DNA of 64,000 bases from G963677445 sp963678275 (GCA_963678275.1 OY782765.1:1426001-1490000); one strand, 5' to 3'; positions 36,294 through 45,567 are shown, counted from the stretch's first letter. The notes: a model not told the origin generated them from the sequence alone. A program made the numbers and translations.

Positions 36294-37205
36294 GTGTCAG
36301 GTAAAAAAGGAAATATAATAAGAGCGCTTTTGATATTATCAACAAGCATCCTTATTGCCGTCTTTTGCAGCGCGGGTGAAAATGGCAAGGATAAAATTTT
36401 CGTTAGTATTCTTCCTCAAAAATATTTCGTGGAAAAAATTTCAGGCGATTTATATGATGTTCAGGTACTTGTAGGACCCGGGCAAAGTCCAGCAACTTTT
36501 GAACCAACCCCGCTGCAGATGAAAAATCTTGGTGACTCGGAAATATTTTTCACGATCGGGGTGCCTTTTGAGAAATCATGGACCGATAAAATTCAAAGTA
36601 ATTTCCCCGATCTTAAAATTGTTGATATCAGTAGGAAAATCACCAGAAGACAGGTAAAATCATACGAACACCTTTTTGCTGATTCCGATAAATCTCATAG
36701 CGAAGATCATCATGACCATTCCTTATCCGATCCGCACTGCTGGTTATCCCCCGGTTTAACATCCGGGATGGCTGAGGAAATATATAAAACTCTCGCGGTT
36801 TACGACACGGCGCATAGTAAAACATTTCAAAGGAACCTGGAAAAATTCCAAAACGAGCTCGACAGTGTATCTAATGAAATAAGAAACATTCTTTCCGGCG
36901 CTGAAACAACAACATTTCTTGTTTTTCACCCTGCTTTCGGTTATTTCGCCGATGAATTCGGACTGCGTCAGATTCCATTCGAAATTGAAGGCAAAGAACC
37001 GGCCCCTGCTGAGTTAGCCGAAGTAATAGAATTTGGAAAAAGAAATGATGTGAAAACAGTATTTGTGCAGAAACAATTCAGTGTTACAAGCGCGAAAATA
37101 CTGGCAAAGGAACTGGGAGCAAAAATTGTCACAATTGATCCTCTGGCAGAAAACTATCTGGAAAATCTGATCCTTATCGCAAAATCATTCCGAGCCGGAA
37201 AATAA
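36294..37205 (+). CDS. znuA: Zinc/manganese-type ABC transporter substrate-binding protein (ZnuA-like)
   Basis: Cluster A-I metal-binding protein of about 303 residues. The hydrophobic N-terminus (ALLILSTSILIAVFC) is a signal peptide, possibly of a lipoprotein although Phe before Cys is not a canonical lipobox. A His/Asp-rich loop (SHSEDHHDHSLSDPH) supports zinc. Metal ligands are visible in DPHCW, FHPAFGYFADEFG and TIDPLAENY, but the usual first His position reads SPATFEPTP, with Ala instead. GTG 36294 is chosen since GGGAG lies six bases upstream; GTG 36282 is the alternative. One base separates it from the ATPase gene. No Zur-type operator was recognised upstream. Confidence 0.85.
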   Translation: MSGKKGNIIRALLILSTSILIAVFCSAGENGKDKIFVSILPQKYFVEKISGDLYDVQVLVGPGQSPATFEPTPLQMKNLGDSEIFFTIGVPFEKSWTDKIQSNFPDLKIVDISRKITRRQVKSYEHLFADSDKSHSEDHHDHSLSDPHCWLSPGLTSGMAEEIYKTLAVYDTAHSKTFQRNLEKFQNELDSVSNEIRNILSGAETTTFLVFHPAFGYFADEFGLRQIPFEIEGKEPAPAELAEVIEFGKRNDVKTVFVQKQFSVTSAKILAKELGAKIVTIDPLAENYLENLILIAKSFRAGK

Positions 37206-37206
37206 A

Positions 37207-37938
37207 ATGAATTCAGTTGTCGATATTAAAAATGTATTCTATTCCTATGAAAATATCCCCGTTCTGGAAGATATTACACTGAATATTAATGAAAGAGATT
37301 TTGCAGGTATTGTAGGACCAAATGGTGGCGGAAAAACTACTCTGCTTAAACTTATCCTCGGCCTTTTAAGTCCGCGAAAAGGAGCGATTAAGGTATTGGG
37401 TAAAAATCCGGCTGAGGTAAGAAATCTTATCGGATATGTGCCGCAGTATGGAACAATGGCTGATAAGTTCCCCGTAACCGCGTATGAAGTTGTTGAGATG
37501 GGACTCTATAACAGCAGTTTCGAATCCTCATCCAGGTCAGAAAAATTGAAACGAATTAAAGAGCTTTTTTCTCTCGCGGGTCTCAACGGACTTGAGGATA
37601 AGCCCTTTTTCACCCTATCGGGAGGTCAGCAGCAGCGCACTCTGATAGCGAGAGCGCTCGTATCCGACCCGGAAATTATTCTTTTGGATGAACCAACCGC
37701 CAGTGTTGACAGCTCCTCGGAAATTGATATTTACGAACTTCTGAAAAAACTCAACAAAGAAAAAACAATCCTTCTCGTCTCTCATGATGTTGCTTTTATT
37801 TCCACCTATATAAACAGGGTTATCTGTGTTAACAAACGTCTTGCCTGTCACAGCATTGATGAGATCAAATCGGAAAATGTTAAAAATAACCTGTATAACA
37901 TCGATGTTAATTTTATTCAGCATAGTTGTGGTCTCTGA
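37207..37938 (+). CDS. znuC: Metal ABC transporter ATP-binding protein (ZnuC-like)
   Basis: A 243-residue ABC ATPase: Walker A GPNGGGKTT, Q-loop in YVPQYG, signature LSGGQQQR, Walker B IILLDEPTA and the switch His in LLVSHDV. It lies between the binding-protein and permease genes, and its stop overlaps the permease start (ATGA), so the three form one importer. The C-terminal extension ends HSCGL. Zinc is favoured over manganese because of the His-rich loop in the binding protein. Confidence 0.93.
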   Translation: MNSVVDIKNVFYSYENIPVLEDITLNINERDFAGIVGPNGGGKTTLLKLILGLLSPRKGAIKVLGKNPAEVRNLIGYVPQYGTMADKFPVTAYEVVEMGLYNSSFESSSRSEKLKRIKELFSLAGLNGLEDKPFFTLSGGQQQRTLIARALVSDPEIILLDEPTASVDSSSEIDIYELLKKLNKEKTILLVSHDVAFISTYINRVICVNKRLACHSIDEIKSENVKNNLYNIDVNFIQHSCGL

Positions 37939-38744
37939 TGCCTGATTTTTTTACATATCTTACTGAATATTCTTTCCTGCAAAATGCTGTGATCGCCGGA
38001 CTGCTTTCCGGAATCGCCTGCGGCATAACCGGTGTATTTGTATATGTAAAAAAAATGAGTTCCATCAGCGGTGGCATGGCGCATACTGTTATGGGAGGCC
38101 TGGGCATCGCCTACTTTTTTAATCTTAATCCTATCCTCGGCGCTCTCGTTTTCGCCATTTTTGCCGCCTTTATTATCGGCTTTGTCAAAATAAATCTGAA
38201 ACAGAATGAAGATACCATTATCAGCGCGTTATGGGCTATCGGAATGGCGGTAGGAATTATCTTCACCTATCTTACACCCGGTTATAATGTTCAGCTTCTT
38301 TCATTCCTCTTTGGAAACATCCTCCTTGTCACCACTGAAAACCTTTATATTTTGCTGGTTGTTGATATCATAATCATAGTTACTGTTGTAATCAACTACA
38401 GAAAACTTGTCTTTATCAGTTTTGATGAAGAATTTGCCCGACTTAGAGGGTTAAATGTAAAATTTTATTACCTGATGCTTCTTTCACTTATCGCGGTAAC
38501 CATTGTGGTTCTCCTGCAAACAGTGGGAATTATTCTTGTAATTGCTCTCCTTACACTTCCACCCGCGATATCAGCAATGTTAGTCAGCGATATGCGGAAG
38601 ATGATGGTCTATTCATCAATTCTGATTTTCCTCTTTATCCTCGCGGGACTGGCGCTCTCTTTTTACGCCAATCTCCCTTCGGGAGCCTCAATTATTGTAA
38701 TTGCCGGCGCCGTTTATCTGCTCGCTTTTTTGATAAAAAGGTGA
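37938..38744 (+). CDS. znuB: Metal ABC transporter permease (ZnuB-like, ABC-3 family)
   Basis: Integral membrane permease of 268 residues with about eight hydrophobic helices. The ABC-3 signatures SSISGGMAHTVMGGLGIAYF and FDEEFARLRGLN are present. ATG 37938 overlaps the ATPase stop; a TTG 12 bases earlier is less likely. It ends the importer operon. Downstream at 38751-38791 is a hairpin-forming sequence with GGATTTCG and CGAAATCC arms but no T-run, so it is not a clear terminator. Confidence 0.92.
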   Translation: MPDFFTYLTEYSFLQNAVIAGLLSGIACGITGVFVYVKKMSSISGGMAHTVMGGLGIAYFFNLNPILGALVFAIFAAFIIGFVKINLKQNEDTIISALWAIGMAVGIIFTYLTPGYNVQLLSFLFGNILLVTTENLYILLVVDIIIIVTVVINYRKLVFISFDEEFARLRGLNVKFYYLMLLSLIAVTIVVLLQTVGIILVIALLTLPPAISAMLVSDMRKMMVYSSILIFLFILAGLALSFYANLPSGASIIVIAGAVYLLAFLIKR

Positions 38745-39081
38745 TCTGCCGGATTTCGGAATTAGAAAACTCAATAGAGTTGTCGAAATCCTGTGTATCT
38801 GACGGCAAGGTTTATCAACTTTTTTGTTTGCTTTGAAGACATCTTAATCGAACTCATATTAAATTTAACATCTGATATTCCCGCTAATTAGCCTGCCAAT
38901 CCTGAACCAATCTGATTTTTGACTATCATATCAGCTTTTTGAAATCAGACAGGAAATTCAGAACTCCTGACTCCCATCAAACTATTTTGTCGTGATTTCA
39001 TGCAACAAGACACAATACAACAAATTTTTTGCGATTTAATCCCCTCACCTATGGCGCCGAATATAATTCAGAGTGTGTTAT

Positions 39082-39248
39082 ATGGTGTACCTGACGGCAC
39101 ACTCATAATTTTGCGTTTATCTTTTTACCAATATGATGTCCCTAACGGGACATAAAATATTAAATGATGTATATGATTGCCCCGTCAGGGGCAAAATCTT
39201 GGTAGAAAAAGAGGAGAAATCAACCAAGTGTGCCGTCAGGTACACCAT
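39082..39248. repeat. Long nested inverted repeat (22-base perfect arms)
   Basis: A 22-base arm at 39082-39103 (core GTGTACCTGACGGCACAC) is perfectly complementary to 39227-39248. Inside lie a second pair (CTTTTTACCAA near 39120 with TTGGTAGAAAAAG near 39200) and two short palindromes, GTCCCTAACGGGAC and CCCCGTCAGGGG. The whole could fold into one branched stem, like a bacterial interspersed mosaic element. Confidence 0.75.
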
Positions 39249-39307
39249 CTTTATCCCCCGGAGTACAATAATTATATTTATAACGGTCTGCAAACCAATA
39301 AGTTATC

Positions 39308-39350
39308 TAAATTTTCCCCAGGCAAAGCTAAGGAAAATCCCCCGAAGGGG
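39308..39350 (+). repeat. Dispersed repeat B, copy 3
   Basis: Same TAAATTTTCCCCAGGCAAAG start as the copies at 30371 and 31010. The terminal hairpin here is CCCCCGAAGGGGG. Confidence 0.6.
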
Positions 39351-39443
39351 GTTAAACCTAATAGCCACGGGGTGTTCACGCAGGGAATTCCCCGTGGGGG
39401 CGGTTAGTACAATATTGAAATTCCTGTTCAGCCGGCTTATTGA

Positions 39444-39555
39444 TTTAGAATCGCAGCCTTACTATCGGCAACATGTTATTACCGGGCTTTTTGACAAATT
39501 TTACTCCCTGGATTATCCTCAACATGTTGGTGTTAGTGTGGTGATAAGAGCCTAA
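39444..39555 (+). repeat. Dispersed repeat A, copy 3
   Basis: 112-base copy of the element at 30901-31012 with a few substitutions. Both AACATGTT palindromes and the open 37-codon frame ending in TAA are kept. Confidence 0.8.
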
Positions 39556-39713
39556 TAATAATTCGGGATGCGTGTCAACATTACGACAATTTTTTTACGA
39601 ATAGATTTCCATAAGTAGTTGTTTTTCTTACCAGGGGTTATAAGTTATGAAAATTGGGTTGAAATTATCTGTAAAAATCCTGATGTTTATAAACAGTTAA
39701 ATAAAATAGTCAG

Positions 39714-40958
39714 ATGAATAAATTATCCCGCAGAAAATTTATCGAAAACAGTGGCAGACTCGCGTTATTCGGCGCGGGTTTAGCCTCATTGGCCGCCAGC
39801 CCGCTGGCAGCGGCTCTGAGAATATTTCGGGAATCTGATGGAAAAGCCGGATTAATTTTCCCGGGTGATGATTACAGCCAATACCCCGAAGCCCGTTACT
39901 GGCTGAAAGCTGATAGCAGGGAAAGCTGTAAAAGCTGCCACGGCACAGATGAAATAGCATTCGCTGACAGTTATCCTCATAGTTCAAGACCTGTAAAATG
40001 CCTGCTTTGCGCCAATCAGTGTATCATTCTTAAGGGAGAAAGGGGCAAATGCCGGGCGAGATATAATGATAATGGTATTCTTCGCTCCCTGGTTTATGGC
40101 CGCCTGGTTTCAGCCAATATTGATCCGATTGAAAAAAAACCATTTTATCATTTTCTGCCGGGCGCGCTCGCCTTCTCTGTTGCCACAACAGGCTGCCCCC
40201 TCTCCTGCCAGTTCTGCCAAAACTGGGAGATATCACAGGCGAGCCCCGAAGATTTCAAAACTGAATATACACCCCCTGAAAGAATATCGGCAATAGCTGA
40301 ATACCGAAAAGTGCCGGTGATCGCCTATACATATAATGAACCGACTGTTTTTACAGAATATATGATTGACACAACCCGGAAAAGCAAAGAGAAGGGATTA
40401 AAAAATGTATTGATAAGCTGCGGGTTTATGGGAGAGCTGCCGCTAAAGGATATGTGTGAAAACCTGGACGCCATAAAAATAGATCTGAAAGGTTTCAGCA
40501 ATGATTTCTATAGAAATGTCTGTAAAGCTGATCTGGAACCGGTTCTCAGGTCAATAAAAACCATCGCGCGGTCCGGAGTTCATCTTGAAATTGTAAACCT
40601 TGTTGTTCCGACACTCAATGATTCAGATAAAATGATGGATGAACTCTGCAAATGGGTATTCAATGAAACCGGCCCCGATACTCCGGTGCATTTTACCCGG
40701 TTTCATCCCGATTATAAGCTTCAGAATCTGCCCCCCACTCCCCCCTCAACTCTTGAGAAAGCTCGTGATATCGCCTTTAATAACGGGCTTCATTTCCCCT
40801 ATGTAGGAAATATTCCGGGGCATCCGGGCAATAACACATTGTGCCCGGAATGTGGAAAAACTGTAATTGAAAGGAACGGATTTTTCATTAAGGGTGTAAA
40901 ACTGACAGATGGTAAATGTAATTTCTGCCAGTCCCCCGTTTACGGAGTCTGGAAATAG
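39714..40958 (+). CDS. amrS: AmmeMemoRadiSam system radical SAM enzyme, with Tat-like leader
   Basis: Radical SAM protein of 414 residues in the PflA-like AmrS family. The [4Fe-4S] motif CPLSCQFC sits at residues 161-168, followed by QNWEISQ. An upstream Cys set (CKSCHG, CLLCANQC, GKC) and a C-terminal zinc-ribbon-like pair (CPECGK and CNFCQ) may bind metals. The N-terminus MNKLSRRKFIEN followed by a hydrophobic Ala/Leu stretch looks like a twin-arginine export signal, which would place the enzyme outside the cytoplasm. The fused Memo-AMMECR1 gene starts 14 bases downstream. The reaction of this system is unknown; family membership is clear. Confidence 0.92.
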   Translation: MNKLSRRKFIENSGRLALFGAGLASLAASPLAAALRIFRESDGKAGLIFPGDDYSQYPEARYWLKADSRESCKSCHGTDEIAFADSYPHSSRPVKCLLCANQCIILKGERGKCRARYNDNGILRSLVYGRLVSANIDPIEKKPFYHFLPGALAFSVATTGCPLSCQFCQNWEISQASPEDFKTEYTPPERISAIAEYRKVPVIAYTYNEPTVFTEYMIDTTRKSKEKGLKNVLISCGFMGELPLKDMCENLDAIKIDLKGFSNDFYRNVCKADLEPVLRSIKTIARSGVHLEIVNLVVPTLNDSDKMMDELCKWVFNETGPDTPVHFTRFHPDYKLQNLPPTPPSTLEKARDIAFNNGLHFPYVGNIPGHPGNNTLCPECGKTVIERNGFFIKGVKLTDGKCNFCQSPVYGVWK

Positions 40959-40972
40959 ACCGGGAGCTTCAG

Positions 40973-42490
40973 ATGAAATTTAAATTCTGGCTTATTTATT
41001 TATTCATTTTTTCCCTCTGCATACATCTGGAAGCGCAGACAGAAGGAGAATGCAGGCAGCCCGCGGTGGCAGGGAAATTTTATCCGGATAATGCCGCGAT
41101 GCTTAAAAATGCTCTAAAATTTTATTTTGAGAACGCTGTCAGCCCCGGGAAAGAAAAGCCTGTTGGTATTATAGCTCCACACGCGGGATATATTTATTCC
41201 GGACAGATTGCCGCCGACGCGTGGAACCAGGCAAAACCATTTGATTATGACATAATAGTTTTCCTCGGAACCAACCACACTTCCCCTACACTCAAAAAAA
41301 TATCTGTGTATAATGGAGATGGATATAAAACTCCACTCGGAACAGCTCAGATTGACCCGGGTAATACAACGGAATTATTAAACCACAAAGATATTGTTGA
41401 GTTTGATCCCGACGCTCATAAAAATGAACACTCCATAGAAGTACAAATCCCTTTTGCGCAGACACTCTTCCCCGGCGTAAAAATTGTAACCGCGATAGTC
41501 GGCGCTAATGATCCGGTACTTGCTGAAAATTTCGCGGAGATACTGTACAATTTACTGAAAGAAAAAAATCCCCTGTTCGTGGCAAGTTCCGATCTCTCCC
41601 ATTATCCCCCTCTTGAAGTTGCCTGCGCCGCTGATTCATCAACACTGAAAATATTTGGCTCAGGAAGCGCCGAAAAAATATTTAAAGGAATGAGAAAACT
41701 TGAGAATTCCGGTTCCTCTGAAGTTTCCACATATGCCTGTGGCGAAGGTCCCGTAATGGCTCTTTCGGAAGTTGCCCGGCTTTTTAATAACGATAATTAT
41801 TCAGTTATCAGCTATAGTAATTCCGGTAAAACCCTGATCGGCAAAAATGACCGGGTAGTCGGCTACGGAGCGGCCATCTACAGAAAAGATGGAGAGACAA
41901 CAAGTACTGTTTATTCTGAGCGCTCCCCCGATAAACTTAACGATGAACTTACAGATGAGGACCGGAGAGCTCTGCTTCATTACGCCAGAAATACACTTGA
42001 ACAATATTACAGTTCCGAGACTCTTCCATTGCCCAGAAATTTCAGCGCTCCCCTCAGGAGTCTTGCCGGAGCATTTGTCACATTAAAAAAAGATGGCATG
42101 CTGCGGGGCTGTATAGGTCACATGGCGGAAGATACCCCTTTATGCAAGACAGTAGGTCTGATGGCGCTTCAGGCCGCGCTAAATGACAGAAGATTTAATC
42201 CCGTAACCGAAAATGAAATCCCCTCCCTCGAAATTGAAATATCAGTATTGACCCCCTACTCAAAAATAGGAGATTACAAAGAATTTGTAACAGGCAGAGA
42301 TGGAATTCTGCTGGTCAGGGGAGAACACAGGGCTGTATATCTGCCGCAGGTGGCCCCTGAACAGGGCTGGAACAGAATTGAGACGCTTCGGCATCTCTGC
42401 CAAAAGGCGGGACTGGAAGAATCTTCCTGGAAGGACGCCGATCTTTATACTTTCCGTGCCATTGTTTTCAGCGAGTCTGAATATAAATGA
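40973..42490 (+). CDS. AmmeMemoRadiSam B-A fusion protein (Memo domain plus AMMECR1 domain), secreted
   Basis: A 505-residue fusion. A signal peptide (residues 1-21, ending HLEAQ) is followed by a Memo/LigB-like domain (about 25-300) with its metal-site motifs APHAGYIYSG, LGTNHTSP, SSDLSHYPP and ACGEGPVMA. The AMMECR1 domain (about 325-500) has the hallmark LRGCIGHM and NDRRFNPV. In many genomes A and B are separate genes; here one chain holds both, next to the radical SAM partner. Memo proteins resemble class III extradiol dioxygenases, but the substrate is unknown. Export of both components suggests an envelope function. The stop overlaps the next start (ATGA). Confidence 0.93.
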   Translation: MKFKFWLIYLFIFSLCIHLEAQTEGECRQPAVAGKFYPDNAAMLKNALKFYFENAVSPGKEKPVGIIAPHAGYIYSGQIAADAWNQAKPFDYDIIVFLGTNHTSPTLKKISVYNGDGYKTPLGTAQIDPGNTTELLNHKDIVEFDPDAHKNEHSIEVQIPFAQTLFPGVKIVTAIVGANDPVLAENFAEILYNLLKEKNPLFVASSDLSHYPPLEVACAADSSTLKIFGSGSAEKIFKGMRKLENSGSSEVSTYACGEGPVMALSEVARLFNNDNYSVISYSNSGKTLIGKNDRVVGYGAAIYRKDGETTSTVYSERSPDKLNDELTDEDRRALLHYARNTLEQYYSSETLPLPRNFSAPLRSLAGAFVTLKKDGMLRGCIGHMAEDTPLCKTVGLMALQAALNDRRFNPVTENEIPSLEIEISVLTPYSKIGDYKEFVTGRDGILLVRGEHRAVYLPQVAPEQGWNRIETLRHLCQKAGLEESSWKDADLYTFRAIVFSESEYK

Positions 42491-44607
42491 GAACAAAGTA
42501 TTTTCTTTTCCTCACCGGGTTTCTCTCCCTCGTTGCCCAGATAGCCCTGCTCAGGGAAATAAACGCTGTCTATTATGGAATCGAGCTGATTTACCTGATT
42601 GGAATCGGATTGTGGTTATCGGGAACCGCCGCGGGAACATGGCTTGGGAAAAAGGTAATCTCCGATAACTTTATTTCTATCTCAATTCTTTTAATAATAA
42701 TAGCCGTTCTTATTCCCTCCGATATATTTTTGATAAGGGTAACGAGAACAATAACAGGAGAAGCGAGAGGTTCATTTCTCCCTTTTCATTTGCAGCTCAT
42801 TTCAATTTTTATCATTATTTTTCCGGTCGCCGCTCTGAATGGAATTCTTTTCAAACTGGCCGGGTATCGTTATCTCATTGAAGGAAACAGCCTTGCCGCG
42901 GCCTATTCCATCGAAAGCGCAGGCGGTCTGATTGGAGGGCTGGCTTCATACCTGCTCATTCTGGCCGGTGTATCCAATTCAGTAATTATCCTTTTAACAA
43001 GTATAATCGCGCTGACCGGAGCTGTAAAACACAGAAAGTCGGCTTCAATCCTCTTAATTCTTCTTCTGACCGGGTTAATTTTTCTGAACAAAATTGATCT
43101 CTTCCTCCATTCTTTTGATCATCCCTTCATAACCGAAGCGAGAGATACTCCTTATGGCAGGTTGATATTTGAAGAATACAGGGAACAAAAATCAGTTTTT
43201 CTTAATGGCAATCTTCTTTTTGAATCGGAATCTGACAAGAGTGAGGAATTTATCGGTCTTACTCTGACTCAAAGAAATAAATATGGACATATCCTTCTTT
43301 TGGGAGGCGCTCTCGAGGGTCTGGTTGACGAGGTTATGAAATATTCACCGGATACCCTTACAGTAATTGAGTATGATAAATCACTCATCGAATCATCAGG
43401 TTATAACTCCAAAACATTTTCAACCGGGGTTGTTAATGTTTTGATTGACGATCCGCGAAAATATCTCTCGAACAACCAAAAATATGATCTGATAATAAGT
43501 TCGGCAATCGCCCCTGTAACCGCGGAACAGAACAGATTTTATACAATCGAATTCTTTAACTTATGCAACAGACACCTCAGAAAAAACGGCTTAATGGCAC
43601 TGAGAACCTCCTCCGGCGAAAATGTCTGGAGCAGGCAGCTCAGGAAACAGAATTCATATATCTATTCTTCATTAAATGAAGTCTTTAAAAATATCATTTT
43701 TCTCCCCGGCTCGCAGGGTATAATAATAGCATCAAACAATATACTCATAGATCAGGCGGATAAACTGAGCTTAAGGCTGCCCCCGGCGGGTGAAAGAAAG
43801 CTGGTGGATTCGAATTACCTGTCATATATGTATTCTGCCTACCGCCTTGAACAGATAAATGATTATATCGATAAAAATTCAGAACCGAACAGGGATACAA
43901 GACCGTTTGTATTTCTGCTCTCAACCGGAATTTGGTTATCAAAATTTTTCCCGGGACTCGAAATTACTGATACGGTTCTCGAAATAATATCAATATTCAC
44001 AATCCTGGTTATTCTGATAATTTTATTCCTTTTACATAAATATGAGAGAAAAAAATTCAAGTCGTCTCTGCTGGGACTTATCTTTTTTTCCGGGTTTGCA
44101 GGTATGCTCCTCGAATCGGCTCTTATTTTGCAATACCAAATCAGCCAGGGAGTTTTATACCGTGACCTGGGAATTCTTGTTACTATTTATATGGGGGGAT
44201 TATGGGCCGGTTCTTCCCTCTCAACCCTTATGGGTAAGAAAAAAATATTGAGAGCTACAAACCTGGTCTTTTATCTGTCTCTTTCTCTCAATATTCTTCT
44301 TGTTTATTTATTAATAGCGTATAACATTTCGGGCAATTTATTTTTAACCGGGGTAATGATATTTTTATCATCAGGATTAACAGCCGCTGTATTCGGAAAT
44401 TCAGCCGCTATAATAAATGTTTCAAAAAAATCTCTCATTCCCCTTCTCTACACAATTGATCTCTCGGGAGGAATTTTTGCCGCTCTTACCGGGGGACTGC
44501 TATTTATTCCCTATGTGGGAGCCGAAACAACTTTAATCGCGATGTTGTTACTTTCTTTTCTTCCGCTTCTTTTTTTATTACGCGCCAGATCAACCGGGGG
44601 AAAATAA
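42487..44607 (+). CDS. Membrane-embedded spermidine-synthase-like protein
   Basis: A 706-residue protein with about six N-terminal membrane helices (1-200), a soluble spermidine-synthase-like Rossmann domain (about 205-430; HILLLGGALEG, TVIEYDK, DPRKYLSNNQKYDLII) and about seven C-terminal helices (465-700). This layout is found in fused MFS/spermidine synthase proteins, whose activity is mostly untested. The usual GGGDG glycine loop is degenerate (LGGALEG) and the DxxDP loop reads SAIAP, so true aminopropyl transfer is doubtful. It overlaps the Memo fusion by four bases and may work with the AmmeMemoRadiSam pair. Confidence 0.82.
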   Translation: MRTKYFLFLTGFLSLVAQIALLREINAVYYGIELIYLIGIGLWLSGTAAGTWLGKKVISDNFISISILLIIIAVLIPSDIFLIRVTRTITGEARGSFLPFHLQLISIFIIIFPVAALNGILFKLAGYRYLIEGNSLAAAYSIESAGGLIGGLASYLLILAGVSNSVIILLTSIIALTGAVKHRKSASILLILLLTGLIFLNKIDLFLHSFDHPFITEARDTPYGRLIFEEYREQKSVFLNGNLLFESESDKSEEFIGLTLTQRNKYGHILLLGGALEGLVDEVMKYSPDTLTVIEYDKSLIESSGYNSKTFSTGVVNVLIDDPRKYLSNNQKYDLIISSAIAPVTAEQNRFYTIEFFNLCNRHLRKNGLMALRTSSGENVWSRQLRKQNSYIYSSLNEVFKNIIFLPGSQGIIIASNNILIDQADKLSLRLPPAGERKLVDSNYLSYMYSAYRLEQINDYIDKNSEPNRDTRPFVFLLSTGIWLSKFFPGLEITDTVLEIISIFTILVILIILFLLHKYERKKFKSSLLGLIFFSGFAGMLLESALILQYQISQGVLYRDLGILVTIYMGGLWAGSSLSTLMGKKKILRATNLVFYLSLSLNILLVYLLIAYNISGNLFLTGVMIFLSSGLTAAVFGNSAAIINVSKKSLIPLLYTIDLSGGIFAALTGGLLFIPYVGAETTLIAMLLLSFLPLLFLLRARSTGGK

Positions 44608-44631
44608 ACGGGAAATTTATCTGGCATTTTT
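44584..44631 (+). terminator. Possible terminator after the spermidine-synthase-like gene
   Basis: GCCAGAT (44584-44590) pairs with ATCTGGC (44619-44625), followed by ATTTTTT. The stem begins inside the coding end and the loop is 28 bases, so the call is weak. Confidence 0.4.
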
Positions 44632-44727
44632 TAAGAAGAATTTATTTATTTTTAACAATTATTTCATTGATTTGTGAACCATAATTCATAAGTTTGTTTA
44701 TTAATTTTTAATATCTGGAAAGTTATT

Positions 44728-45540
44728 GTGACATTCGAAAATATTTTTGAAGAACATAAGAATAAATTTCTCAGTTATTCAAATTTCTTCAACTCAGGCG
44801 ACCCCCTCTACACTCATCACATAAATCAGAAAATCACTCATACTATGAGAGTAACCGATATAGCGAGGTATATCGCTGAATCGGAAGAACTGGACGCCAG
44901 GGGCATTTTGATCGCGCAGCTCGCGGCTCTTTATCATGATGTCGGACGTTTCATCCAATATCATAAATATAACACCTATGATGACAGCCGTTCGGAAAAC
45001 CATGCTGAATTATCAGTAAAAACAATAGTTGAACAAAATTTTCTTTCAGATTTGTCTGATGAAGAGACAACAACTATTCTTAATACCATTCAAAATCATA
45101 ACCTGATAAAACTACCTCAAATCGCTGATATAGATATTTTATTCTACTCAGGGTTACTCAGAGATGCTGATAAAGTTGATATTATCCACCTTATGGCAGA
45201 TATCTGCTCGGGAAGAAATGAAATCCCTTATGGAATAAAAACCGAAGGAATTCCAAAGGAGGGACATCTTTCGCAGGGCGCCATAAGAGAACTGGAAGCC
45301 GGCCTGCTTGTAACTTCAAAAAATGTGAAAATTTTTGATGATTATAAACTGCTGATGCTTGGGTGGGTATATGATATTAATTTCACTCCGACTTACAGAG
45401 CGCTGCTTGAAAATAACTATCTGAATGAAATCATGTATTCCATCGAAGACTACAATAAACATAAAGAGCTGCTCACTTCAATAATATCCATCGCTGAAAA
45501 AGAAGTTAACAAAGAACCGGAAAAAATAGAACTTATTTAA
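44728..45540 (+). CDS. HD-domain metal-dependent phosphohydrolase
   Basis: A 270-residue HD-superfamily protein. The metal-binding set is visible: His in HTMRVTDIARYI, HD in LYHDVGRF, His in ENHAELS and NHNLIKLP, and Asp in LLRDADKVDIIH. There is no signal peptide or partner domain. GTG 44728 follows GGAAAG by six bases. Family members hydrolyse nucleotides or signalling nucleotides; no substrate can be named. It stands 120 bases after the previous gene and appears to be a single-gene unit. Confidence 0.85.
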   Translation: MTFENIFEEHKNKFLSYSNFFNSGDPLYTHHINQKITHTMRVTDIARYIAESEELDARGILIAQLAALYHDVGRFIQYHKYNTYDDSRSENHAELSVKTIVEQNFLSDLSDEETTTILNTIQNHNLIKLPQIADIDILFYSGLLRDADKVDIIHLMADICSGRNEIPYGIKTEGIPKEGHLSQGAIRELEAGLLVTSKNVKIFDDYKLLMLGWVYDINFTPTYRALLENNYLNEIMYSIEDYNKHKELLTSIISIAEKEVNKEPEKIELI

Positions 45541-45541
45541 A

Positions 45542-45567
45542 TAATCCGGTTCATGGACTCCGGATTA
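45542..45567. repeat. Perfect hairpin after the HD gene
   Basis: TAATCCGG (45542-45549) and CCGGATTA (45560-45567) form an eight-base stem with a ten-base loop two bases after the stop codon. There is no T-run, so it may be a transcript-end stabiliser or one more dispersed palindrome. Confidence 0.5.

Larger units (their letters stand above)
38745..39713. other. Noncoding repeat region between the metal importer and radical SAM genes
   Basis: No gene is supported. The stretch starts with a nested hairpin (38751-38791), then AT-rich sequence, a pair of 22-base inverted repeats (39082-39248), repeat B copy 3 (39308-39350), a hairpin at about 39362-39400 and repeat A copy 3 (39444-39555). The last 150 bases should contain the promoter of the radical SAM gene but show no clear consensus. 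The open frame at 39133-39555 is made of repeats. Confidence 0.7.

Noticed and set aside
39133..39555. 140-codon open frame upstream of the radical SAM gene
   Set aside because: Composed of repeat B, hairpins and repeat A; the end of the frame is the repeat A peptide. Treated as repeat, not as a gene.
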